Shown here: in pieces, positions 25,778 to 37,000 of the stretch
Position numbering within the stretch: the first letter of the stretch is position 1
Layout of the letters: each line of letters opens with the position of its first letter
Assembly (NCBI RefSeq): GCF_030463565.1
Contig: NC_134649.1
Coordinates: forward strand, 4,351,501-4,415,500
Origin: Pelecanus crispus
Taxonomy: Eukaryota; Chordata; Aves; Pelecaniformes; Pelecanidae
Direction of reading: 5' to 3'
Length of the DNA: 64,000 nt
Position numbers and translations under genes: made by a program
The notes under the pieces: generated by a model
Databases searched by the model: none
What the model saw: only the letters and a program-made list of their open reading frames with translations
Told to the model about the DNA's origin: nothing

Positions 25778-25930
25778 CTGTCTGCCGCCGGGGGGGGCCG
25801 GCGCGGGCCGGTGCGGAGCCGCCCCCCGCGCTGGCGGCGGCGGGGCGGGGGGAGCGGCGGGGCCGGCCGCGGGAGGGGGCCGCGCCGAGCGGGGACACTT
25901 TGCACCGAGCCGCCCCCCTCGGCTCGCTCC
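25778..25930 (-). other. ASB7: ASB7 noncoding first exon (right end approximate)
   Basis: On the minus strand CAGACAG|GTAACG forms a good donor, with GT at 25776-25777, in the CpG island just left of the CCAAT boxes. It is the only strong leftward donor I noted at the expected place. The transcription start is not visible in the sequence. The right end given is a guess from the position of the CCAAT boxes. Confidence 0.55.
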
Positions 25931-25964
25931 GGGGTCAGCGGGCAGGGACTGACCTCCGCCGCCG

Positions 25965-25969
25965 CCAAT
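25965..25969 (+). promoter_or_regulatory. CCAAT box, plus orientation
   Basis: CCAAT within GCCGCCAATCCG, a context typical of NF-Y sites. It lies about 150-200 bases upstream of the presumed LINS1 start and points toward it. Confidence 0.55.
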
Positions 25970-26021
25970 CCGCTGCCGCCGCGCTGGGCCCGCCCCCAAC
26001 CGCGCGCCGCCGCCAGGCCTG

Positions 26022-26026
26022 ATTGG
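26022..26026 (-). promoter_or_regulatory. CCAAT box, minus orientation
   Basis: ATTGG on the plus strand within CTGATTGGGCG, so CCAAT on the minus strand, pointing toward ASB7. It lies 53 bases from the plus-oriented copy, an arrangement common in NF-Y-driven divergent promoters. Confidence 0.55.
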
Positions 26027-26099
26027 GCGCCGGGCTGACGGCGGCTCCGCCCATGGCGCGTCCCCCCTTGCCGTAAAGGCGCGGGGGGGAGGGGGAGGG

Positions 26100-26207
26100 C
26101 TTTGCGACAGGGGAGGGGAGGGGAAAGGGGGCGGCTGCGGCCGCGGCCGTTCCGGCGTTTTGGCAGAGGAGAGTTGGGCCTTGCGGCGCCCCGTCTGCCG
26201 GGGGCGG
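26100..26207 (+). other. LINS1: LINS1 noncoding first exon (left end approximate)
   Basis: GGGCGG|GTGAGT at 26208-26213 is a consensus donor on the plus strand inside the CpG island. The next LINS1 exon begins at 30541 after an acceptor and carries the start codon, so the first exon is untranslated. The transcription start is not seen directly. Confidence 0.55.
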
Positions 26208-29200
26208 GTGAGTGGCGGCGGTTGCCGAGCAGCGGTTGCCTAGCGGCGGGACGGGGAGCGGCGGGGCCCGTGTGCGCGCGGCTCGGGGTGACTAAGCGGG
26301 GCTTCCGGGGGGGGGGCGGGGAGGGAGCGAGGGGCGGGGCCTGGAGGGGGCAGGCGCGCGCCTCGGGGGGAAGGGGCGGGGTCGAGGCGGCGGGGGGCGC
26401 GAGGCGGCGGCGGCGGGCGGGCTGAGGGGAGGCGGGGGGGGTCACCGGGCTGAGGGGAGCCGGGCTGGGGGGGTCACCGGGCTGAGGGGAGCCGGGCTGA
26501 GGGGAGCTGCGGGGTATCACCGGCCTGAGGGGGCCCGGGACTGGCCCGGGTGGGTGAAGGAGCGCGGAGCCGCCGCGGCTGAGGGGCAGGAGGGGAGCGG
26601 AGGCGGCCTCGGCCGGCCCTCAGGCCGGCGGGAGGGGGTTGTGGGCGCCGGCGGGGCTTTCTGGAGGAGGGGAGGGGGCCTGCAGGGCGGAGATTGCACA
26701 GGCCGTGCCCTCACCGCCGTTCCCTGTCAGTCTGGAGTCGTGTTTAGCGGGGCCTTCCTCCTACCAGTAACCCAGTGCTGGCGTTTCCGAAACGCCGGTG
26801 TCAGGGGTACAGTAAGGGGCCAGTGAGGGCGGATCGGGCCCGTCTAGTCCTGTCTCTAGTGGCTAAAGATGCTGGCAGAAGAGCAGATAAAGCATCTGGC
26901 GTGCTTAGGTGTCAAAGTTATAAGTCAGGGGTTGCAGTCCTCCCAGCAGAGGTTATTTGCAACCTCTGGAAGGAAATGAGGTTATTTTAGAGGCGTTGAC
27001 AGTATTTCAGCGCTGAGCGGAAGCATGTTCTTTATTGAGAGGTGAGCCTACGAAGTCATTGCAGGTACAAGTAGTCCCAAGTATATTTTATTTCTTAAAT
27101 GATTCAACCATTGCATTGTAAGGAGATCCAGAGCCTTCAGACTCATAGCCAAAAGTCGTGGACTGTGGTTTCATTTTGCTTTACCTGATTTAATTTTTTA
27201 ATGAAAATAGGGTTTTTTGGATAGCTTGTTTTCTCCCAGTTGCTACTCATGCAATTAACATTTAAGACTATATATAATAGGGAAAGACTAATACAGGGAC
27301 TTGACAATAGCTTTCTCTAATCACACCTCTTCACTAACATTTCTGAGTAATTGTGTGTCATTGTAAGCCATTTGTGTTAGGAGAAAAAAGTAAAATGTGA
27401 TACCAACATTGTTAGTCCAGGCAAATCAATGCTTTCTGCAGTTTTGTGGTAAGTTAACTACCGCACCTTGTGGAAATACACTTTATTTATACTGTTTTAG
27501 GATATTCTGGAGGCATTTGCAACCACTTGCTTGGTTTATGATGGTCCTTAAACCTTAAGGCTCCAGCTGCCATCTGAGTTTTCATCTCCAGTTCTTTGTT
27601 TCCTTTTCCATCAAGTTTAGTGTCTTATTCTCTTCACAGCCCCACGTGACTTTGGTTTTGATTTTAAAGCCTAACTAACGTAGTCGTATAACAAAATATT
27701 TATTTGGGTTTTTTTTCTGTATAGTTTTCCTTTCTGTCTCTTGCCTGATCAGTCAATATATTAAGGGGTTTAGAACTGTTTCCTGTTGGTTTATGCAGGA
27801 GTCTGGCACTGTGAGGCATTACCTTAATTGGTTTTCAGATGCTGTCATGAATAATGCAAATAAATAATACAAGTAAGGGTTGGAGTTTGTCATTTCTTGT
27901 GTATGAATATGATTGCTTTTCTTTACTCTTCAGCTTTGAGCTTTTCACTGTGCTCTCTTACCTTGTCTGAAACAAATTCAGTCATTGTCTGACATTTTCC
28001 ACCTCTTTGAAGTAAATTTCTTCAAAATAAGCCCCCTCACGTTTCATTTCCTTTAATGACTTCTATTCATGAACTGTTGTCATGTGTGAGTGAGACATAT
28101 CTTGTAGATGTTTTTGTAAAGTATTCTGCAAATTAATGGTATAATATAAATGTATTATCATAGGATCAGGGAAAGCACAACCAATACCATGTGGTGAAGG
28201 TAAAATCTCATAGTGTGTGTCCTAGAGGAGTTCTAAATCTCTTCTGCCTTAACAACCTTGCTGTATTGTATGAATTTGTGCATGAGAGATCCGTTCATTT
28301 ACCACGTAGGGTGATAATTCAAGTTGATCTTGAACACAGAAGTAAATGTGTTGAGATAATTTTATTTTATTAGGTATTCATTTAGGGAGAAATAAAACTC
28401 AAAGATAGGAACAATAGCTATATAAAATATTCAGAGTGATTTCTGAGGAAGTTTCATGAGGTTTCAGGTCATAAATTTCCACCTCAAGTAGAATTCCAAA
28501 TAGATTCTGCAAACGAAGAAGGAATTTATTGTCTGAAGTATCAGATTTATTCTTAACATCTAAAACGTGGAATATGGGAAAGGGTGAGGGGAGGGTTCTT
28601 AGCTCTATCAGATGAGGGTTAGGTGAGGAACATACTGTAACGTTAATTTTGGAGTTGTCAGGTCAGCCATTGCTGAACATGTCTTTAAAAATACCACACC
28701 AGAGTGAATTGTAGATCACTCCCTGCAGGCAACTTCTTATTCTCTAATTTTAGATTCTCTTTCTGAAGGAAATACTGCCTGATGGTGGAAGAAATGAGGA
28801 GCCTGGGTAGCATATCGTGGTGTACCCCTAATCCTTTGTACTTTTGGGAAGCCATTTTGTCAATGCGTACTTCAGTTGTAGTTAATCAAATTCTAAAAAT
28901 GAAGGTGTAATTCTCAATGTTTGATAGTGTTTTAAAAACTTGTGAAGATTATAAACTAAAACAAAAATGCCTCATATACTGAATTTTATAGCTTCATTGC
29001 TTTCTAATATTCTGCTAAAAAGCAATAATAATTTAAAGTGTTTGGTGTGATGATAAATGCAGGTGTAATCGACACATGGATGGCAAGATCTTTAGAATTT
29101 CTTACCAGTTGGAAGACTGAGCCATTTTCTTCCATTGATAAGAAAGGGGAAATGTAACATTTAAAGTAATATTTAAATAAAAGCCAACTGCAGACAGATG

Positions 29201-30540
29201 GCTTCAGGAGTCTACCTGGAAGTCTACCTGCTTGATTATGCCAGACTTAAAGATGGGGATCCGAAAGCATGTAAAAAGAAAATTCCTGTAAACAACGTAA
29301 GTCCCACTCCTAAATTCACAGTAGATAAAGGTAATGAGTTTGTTTGGGTTTTTTTATTAAAGGAGTCCTCATTCAAGCACATGTTAAAACTGCCCTAAAA
29401 AGATTAATATTTCAGACTAGCATCACTCAATATAGGTGAAAAAGAAGTCCTGATGTTCTTAAGTATATCCTTTTTGTTTTCTGGGGAGATATGATACCTG
29501 TCTAGCCATTTACATAATGGTTAGAAAATTGTGGGTGCTTAGGTGCTCACACTTTAAAGAGAGATTTGAATACTTAACAGCTCTTCTTTTTAAGCTATAG
29601 GGAATGTTCTAGTGTTGTGATTGAAAGATACGTTCCATTGACATGGTGATAAAGATGGTTTTTTATACCTTTCCTGAATATGGTTAAGTATTTTTATTGG
29701 CTCTTACTAAGTTTTACGCTTTGGGTTTTAAGTACTTCTTAATTTTAAACATCTCAGTTACTGGGACCTGGAGACCAGCCCTGTGGCACTGCTGGTCCTT
29801 TGCATTATCTGAAAACCTGTTTTGGGTTTCAAGATGTAGGTGCTCAGAATAAGAGTTCTGCACATGTAGACATAAAGGAATTCTTTGGTCCTCCTTATTA
29901 AATTAAGAGCCCAGTTCTCCCTTCCTGTATATTCACATTACTCACCTTAAGCCTACGTGCAGCAGCAAAGACTCGTTCTTTGGTTTCAATTTTTTTTGAG
30001 AGGTGTTGCCACATCCAGCCTTAGTGGAGCAACAAACATTGCCAGTTCAGATGAAAATTTGCAGTTGAAACTTTGTGCCTGTTTTTGGAGGAATCTGTCA
30101 CAAAAGAAATGAGGTTTTAGTAGTTTTAGCAACATAGAGAAAGATTTGATCTGAGTTCTCCTATCTTTCAGAAACAGTCCCAAGTAATAGTCATCTTTGG
30201 TTTTGTTAGTTCCAGCAAATTAATGTTGGTGTCAGTACTGTAACATTGGAACTGTAAACTTCTTCACAGCACGGTAAATTCTTGTATCGTCTTAATGTCT
30301 CACTGGGACAGTTTTGTGCAACTGTCACTATTGCTGTTTTTAAACAGTGAATTTGTATTTTCAAAATAAGTTGAGTAATGGTAGTATTAACTCTAAAAAC
30401 GCATGTTGTTCTTTTGTATCTTTCTAGTTATCTGTTAAGTTCAGTAATAGCAAAATACTTATTTCTAGGTAACTTAGAAGAGCCTAATAGTGCTTCTGTT
30501 TCTCTTACTGGATAAAAATAACTTCGAAGCTGATTTGCAG
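26208..30540 (+). other. LINS1: LINS1 intron 1
   Basis: A 4.3 kb stretch from the CpG island to the acceptor TTTGCAG at 30534-30540. Its first 500 bases are still G-rich and contain the minisatellite at 26420-26532. The rest is AT-rich, and I see no gene or recognisable repeat in it. Confidence 0.65.
26420..26532 (+). repeat. G-rich minisatellite, about three and a half units
   Basis: Head-to-tail copies of a unit starting GGGCTGAGGGGAG and ending GGTCACC or GTATCACC: about 26420-26446 (27 nt), 26447-26478 (32 nt) and 26479-26521 (43 nt), then a partial GGCCTGAGGGG. The unit length differences come from loss or gain of an inner GGGCTGAGGGGAGCC module. The many G runs could fold as G-quadruplexes. 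Confidence 0.8.
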
Positions 30541-30599
30541 CGACCGTGAATAATCAGTGAAGACATACGGCATTTTCTGGAACATTGAATGTTCTCAAA
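30541..30599 (+). other. LINS1: LINS1 5' UTR part of exon 2
   Basis: Begins after the acceptor TTTGCAG (AG at 30539-30540). An upstream ATG at 30589-30591 opens only a three-codon frame (stop at 30601-30603) that overlaps the true start, so it is a minimal overlapping upstream ORF. Confidence 0.7.
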
Positions 30600-31007
30600 A
30601 TGAAGATCGCTCTTCTGCAGCAGATGTATAAGGACGTACTGGTAGGCATCCCACTAGCAAAGGAAAGCCATCATTATGTCTCTTTACTTGATCTGTGTGT
30701 TGAGCAGTCACCAGAAAGAGATGAATCATGTAATTGGATGCATCTGCCATCTACTAATGGTGGCATTAGGAGCCATCAGGACACTGATATGTCAGATGTG
30801 GTTGTCCCTACAACAGATGATATATCAAATAGCTTTGCAAACATGAACTCCTCATTCTGTCCACGAGAAGTGATGCTGGTTCAGTTAACCTTGATCAAGA
30901 TGATGGTTGCTAAAGCAGAGTCCCAGGAAATTGAATTCAATACGAGACAGAAGTACTGTGAAATCTTTGTCCTTCTTCTGAAGGAGGCAAAAATTGACTC
31001 AAAATTG
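30600..31007 (+). CDS. LINS1: LINS1 coding exon 1, residues 1-136
   Basis: ATG at 30600, open to the donor GTAAGC at 31008-31013, phase 0. It encodes the N-terminus and the block REVMLVQLTLIKMM followed by a helical segment ending AKIDSKL. The middle (residues about 30-95) is acidic and Ser/Asn-rich, the least conserved part of the family. Confidence 0.92.
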
Positions 31008-34000
31008 GTAAGCTTTTACAAACTTTTGAAAGACTTTTGTGAAAGGAGGGGGCAAAAATAAAAAGGAACATGCCTTAGATACTTTTTCTTTCTACATGTT
31101 TACAGATTTGTCTGCTCGGTAGTTATGATCAGCTGTTATCTCACATGGCTTCAAAAAGTTTCGCATCTCTTGTGTATTTCCAGCTGAAGGAAGAGGTGAG
31201 TATGGCTTAACTTTTCAGAGCTTAAAAAAAATGACTTAGTGAATATGTGCCTTCAAGTTATTCTAGTTGACTCAAGAGCCAATTTTTTATAGTGTTTATA
31301 TGGCACAAAAGCCCTCACTATATGATCGCTGTAAAATCTAAAAGTACTTCTAAAGAGGCTCCTTTTGTAAGCAGACCTGCAGAGCGACATCAGAGCTCCT
31401 TTCCTCCCTCTGTTGCCTGCGTATCTACTCTGCTCTAGCTCTCTGAAAGGCACATCTGCAGTCTGCTGACGTTCAGCGTACAGATTCTGTTAGTCCCCTC
31501 AAAATGCCACGCAGTTTGGTTGAAGTGTGTTTAGCTCCAGTATCAGGAACGACGTGAAGGTTATACAAGATAATACTATGTGATAGTTCTCCCCTAAAGA
31601 GTGTCTTAAGGGGCTTTGGGTTGTAAGTGATGGATAGGAAAGATACGTAATAAATATTCCAAGAGGGTATTTCAGGTGTGTTAGGAGGGGCGTGGAGTAT
31701 AGAAGGAAAGAAGATCAGATATGTAACAGAAGTTTGTAAGGTGAGGTGGAATGTCTTTTATATATAAAACTCTGGAATTTTATGGAACTATTTTAAGGTA
31801 AAATGTGTCTCGATGACAAGAAATACTCTCTTTAACGTTGTAATACAGGTGTTTAAAAAACCATAATCCACACTATCAATATTTTTACAGTTACTTGACA
31901 TCTGTTAGGTGATGCAGTAGATAAAAATAGGCAATAACCTATTGAAAGTTAATAAAATGCTTTTCTTTATTTTCTTGTTTGAATATTCCAAATACTTGAG
32001 GTTTTCTTACTTGCTGTATATTTTGGTGAATATGTATTGTAGCCTCCATAGCAGCATCTCTGAATATGGATTTCTCTCAGAAATATGTTTGAAATGTTTC
32101 TTGCAAACTTGTCTGGGTCTGGAAATTATGAATTCAGATATGGTCTGTCTACAGTATTATCTGATTTGAGGTATGTCACATGACATGAGGAGGTTTGGTT
32201 TTCCCTTTCTGGAAAATACAGATAATTTCTATTGCATGCTTATGTGTCATCATGTTTGTTAGTACAGGCCTACATACTTAAAAGGCACTGCACAGATATA
32301 TTGTTCCTACCTGTGTTTTGTCTATGCCTCCATTTGAATCTTTTTAGTGTACAATTTCAAATCATTGCATTCTGATTATTGCATAGCAATTGTAAAGCAT
32401 ACGTGATTGTTTTTTGAACTCATTTTCTTAGAACACGTTAAATGTCACCTGGCTCACCTTTAGTTTGAAGACTCTTTCAGGATTCCCTGTGAATACGCAC
32501 GTAGCAGAATGTCTGTGGACTCTTACCGCTATTATCAAGGACATACTGAAAGAGAAAGTTTTACCCAAAGCAGGTACTGTAGCGATTTCATGATGCTTTC
32601 GCTACACGGGTGCCCACTAGGGGGGGGAATGTTACTTGTAATCTCATCTAGAGCAGCCTTTTTGAAGAACACCGATTTTCTTCCTTATATAGAGGGTGAT
32701 GAAGTACTATTAAAAATGTAGTTGTTTAAACATGCTTAAAAACTGAGAATAGTCACAATGACCTGTCTTCTGCTTATTTGATGATTTACCTGACTGCGTG
32801 ACACTCAAACTCCATAACATTGTTCTTGTTGCTGCAGGTATTTTGAAGAAGTTGTTGGGTCCTCTTGATGCTGTGCTTGAAGGATTTTATAATTCCATTC
32901 TGTTCCATCATTTTGACAGTCACCTCTATACTTCACCTTATTCTGAAGCTGCAAACAATTTGATCGGTTTTATAGATCTGCTTGAAGCACTTTTGGCTTC
33001 CAGAATTGAATTAGAACTACCGCTTGGATGCCAGAGAGTCTTGTTTTTGAAAGTTTCTTATGTCCTGAACCTCATTAGCTCATCAATTCACTATTTAATC
33101 AGGAAGAAGTTCATTATACTCCTTAAAAAGTGTGTCCTTTACAAGTCTAGAGAAGATGCTAAAAGTGGATCGCTGTTCTTACAAACCCCATCTTTATATG
33201 AGGATATGCTAGCACTGAGTAATGCTGTTCTGCAGGTTGTGAATTTGACTTGGCTTAATGGGATCCCGCTCAGTGAAAAAGCCAGCTACTTTGGAGGCAG
33301 TAAAGCTGCTTCTGGAGATGATACTCAAGGTGGTTCTGACCAAACTGTTCTCAGAGCCTTAAGTCTGGTTGTACTTAAAGCACTGGAATTCAAGTTTCAG
33401 AACTCTGCTACAGAAGCTGAAATCAAAGGTAATAGTCTCTTTTAGTTTCATTTGTTAAGCAGCAAAAGTCTTAAAGCTTTCAGATTTTGTAGTCACAGCT
33501 CATTAAGACTTTAAATAGAATTCAGCTGAATTAGTGGAGGTTGGAGGGAGGAAAGAGAAGACCCACCCAGGAAACATGCTATCACTGTGTCCTGCCTAAT
33601 TAGTTGTCTCCTTGCATGTTATCCTATCCTTAGCCCTGCAGTATGGGGGGCTTGGAACAGCTGCATTTGGGATTGAAAACTTTTCCTGTTAAGAACATGT
33701 GTTAGTATTTGAAATAGTTGAGCCAGCTTGGGAACACCAGGCTCTTCTCTGCTTGGAAAAGAAGAGAGCCCATAGCCCAAGCATCTGCTCTGTTCAGGGT
33801 GGAGAACTAAAAGGAATGGCAGGTAACTCTCTCTGTTTTCTAATGTGGAGGTAGACCTGCAAGTATCATTATCTTGGTTGAAGGTACTAGGCATTACTGT
33901 TGGACGAATGATGTAATAGGGCAAAAACCAGCAGTGGTAGAAAAGGTAAAAGTAAGGAAGCTGTAAAGTAAGAGGAAAATTATGGGAGTTGGCAGAGTAT

Positions 34001-37000
34001 AGTGGTTGTGTTCCTCACCCTGACTTACAGGTCTAGTTCTTTGAATTAGTAGGTGTTAGGCATACTCTTCATTCTGCTTACTTGAGTATGTTTGTTGTAC
34101 TGAGTAGATTAATTGGATTAGCAGAAGAACAGATCTGGCTCTTGCACTAGGGCTATGCCGTGAGGCAGGCAGTGGAATGGCAAGGGAATGCTGTGTAACT
34201 TGCGTTCCTGACGGGAGAGGACACGTTGCTGTGTCACGCTGGTAGCCAGTTACTAGTCTTCTCCTATGCTGTATTGAAGTGGTGGGGTGAGGCTTTTTGC
34301 TTGAGAGGCGCTCCTGGAATCCCATCTTCCCACTTGCCTTTTTACCTCTGAGAGGCTAAGCCGTGAGAACGTGGATGTGCAAATTCTATGACCAAAGCAG
34401 CTTGCTGTCCCTGGATTGCAGGCTTCATGGCAAAAAGGGAAAGGCAGTTTTGAAGCAGTGTTTCTAGTCAAATACAAATGAGGATGGGTGTTCCTTCTTG
34501 TCAGCCAATTGATGATGCAGCAAAAAGTAAAAAATAATTTATATTTCTTTTTAAACAAGAATGAAATTTTGGAGCATCTTCACTATATTGAGACATTTTA
34601 ATACAAGTTGTAGATGTAAATGTTATTTTACTTTTTATATTTCTATGTTATGTAGCAAGCATAAAATCAATTTTTAATTCATCTGATTGTGCAAAAGAGC
34701 CACGGACTTCTGCAAGACAGTTTCTGACACTTTTTCCAGATTTTGGAAGATGTTATATTTGTGATGCCAGTTGCATTCTTAGAATTTTTTAAGTATTTGT
34801 AGAGCATATTTTATTTAGGGTCCACCTTCTGAAAAATGTATAGAGACTGAGATTGTCTTAAGAACAAGTGAATAGAAAAAAATGTAGGTTAAATCTATTT
34901 TAGATGCCTATATGAAAATTCTTTCTCAAAGAAAAGAAGTCGTCTTTCTTTTCCAGATTCATGACACAAAAATGAGTTCTTTAATTAGATTCAAATACCC
35001 CAACTATCAAGAGGAATTTCAAGTTGAAAGGAATGGTGCTTCTATTTTAGTGACGTTAAATTAAGTGGTTAAAACAAGCACCAAAATGCTTTAATATGCT
35101 AACTTCCCTTCCGGGAAGCTGGTCGATCTTATCTTTTCTTATTAACATGAATTACAGTGGAACTTTAATTCATTTCAGTTTTGAGAGTAATTTCCAGATA
35201 GCTTTGTTTTATAGAGAAGAATTTCAGTCTGAATAGTAACTATTAATAACAAAGATAATTTGCTGTTTCTATTATTTGCTAAGAGGAAAAGCAAATCTTA
35301 AAGTCAAATGTTAAGGAAAACCACATAATGATGATTTTGTAAGTAAAATTGATTCCCATGTTGCAGGAAATTTTTCAAAAGCAGTAATCACTGTTTATAT
35401 AAATGATGCAACTGTGCTCTTCAAGCCACAGTGTACTTCCAGCAGCATTAGAGTTCTTACTTAAGGAGTACCTTTGGGGTAAAGATATATGTCACTATAT
35501 TTTTTTTTCTCTTTTCTAAACGTTGAATGTATGCTGTGTTACATGAAAAACTGGTACCTACATTCAGACATACAGAATCTTTTCAGAGTGTGTCATTTGT
35601 ATTGAAGAGGTAAGCTTCTTGACTTAAGGAAAAGAGTCTGTCTGTCATATAAATACAAAGTTATTTTTATGAGTAAGCTACTGCACTAAAATAGCATACA
35701 TTTTAAAGTGCTTTTCCCATCCAGGAGTGCAGTGTTTAGAGGGAGGGGAAAAGTGAAGATTGGCAGGAAAAATGCTGCTTACATTAATCCTTCCAGTGAG
35801 GATTTTAGACCATCTCATGAAAGTACCTTTATCTCAACCCTCTGTGTACTTGAAAAGGTACATCATTCATGAAGAATTTATTTTATAAAGAATATGGCTA
35901 TACTACAAGCTTCCTGCTTTGTTTTATTGTAGAAATGACAATTTATTCCCATTGACTGTAGATCATTGCAGGTAATTTCTACAGTGAATCACACGGAGGG
36001 GGGGGGGTGGGTGTTCAGCTTCAATCCTATCAAAACATTACAATTGTATTGTTATTTCATATTGGAAGAACTACCTGAGATGAAATCTCAGCAAAGTGCT
36101 CATGTTGGATCATTATATCTGTGGCATTGACCTGATTACAATTCCCCTTTCTTTAGTTTGTGATGTACCAATGAAGCTACCTAATTGGGGAGCTAAAGGG
36201 AAGTATAAATCCCAGCTGTGTAGGTATAGTCACATTTCTGTAGGTTTCCTGATATATGCAAATTTTTGGAGGTGTAATCTTGTTCATTAGTCTGCAAGCT
36301 TTGGTGTGAGAGGATTCACCCTGTTGTACCCAAAACTTTCTAGGTCACCTCTGATTGTTCTTCCTTGAACTCCAAGGTAATGAAGAATGCTATTAGGTGA
36401 ATAAATTGTGTCCTTAAGTTTTATCTGTCTTGGGCCGGGGAGGGGAGTCCTCTACCGAATGAGTAAATTTAATTTTCTGCAGGTTACTTATAGTTGTTAA
36501 CATTGGCATCTAAATATTGGTATGTTTAGAGTTTAATAGAGTAGCCATTCACATTTAATTTAAGGTTAGATAACTGCTTTTGGTTTTCTGCAAAATATTT
36601 CTTGCTTTCTTTGCTACCAAGAAGCAAGAACTAATCTATGAAATTTAAGGCTGTGTTAAAGTAGTTGAGCTAAGGAATGATAAATGCATTCATGAACTGT
36701 TATGTACTGTTAATTTAAAAAATAAAAAGTGTATGTTGTTTACTAACAAAAAATGTATAGCAAAATCTATGGTTGCTTCTTTTTTTCAGGAGACTTTCAG
36801 AGTTCCATGTCGCAGCTGTTGATATTCTGGAGGAGTCATCTGAAGTCTTCCCCAGAGTCTCACCAAGTTGTACATCACTGTGAATGGCTCTCCTTGATTT
36901 TCATAGAGCAAGATGATGATATGTGGGAAGCTGCTAAAGCTTTATTACTCATTTATTTAAAATTTGATAGGTTAGTGTACATCTTATGTGACAGAACTAT

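Larger units (their letters stand above)
25290..26720. promoter_or_regulatory. CpG island, bidirectional ASB7-LINS1 promoter
   Basis: An abrupt change from AT-rich sequence to about 1.4 kb of dense CpG with GC boxes and long G/C runs. It lies between a minus-strand first-exon donor (25777) and a plus-strand first-exon donor (26208), so the two genes diverge from it head to head, as in human. Long open frames on both strands across the island follow from the lack of AT-rich stop codons and do not look like proteins: they are low-complexity Gly, Pro, Arg and Ala. Confidence 0.92.

Noticed and set aside
25209-26520. Open frames of up to 248 codons on both strands in the CpG island
   Set aside because: They overlap each other in several frames and consist of low-complexity Gly, Pro, Arg and Ala. 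They exist because GC-rich DNA has few stop codons. The sequence has promoter and first-exon features instead.
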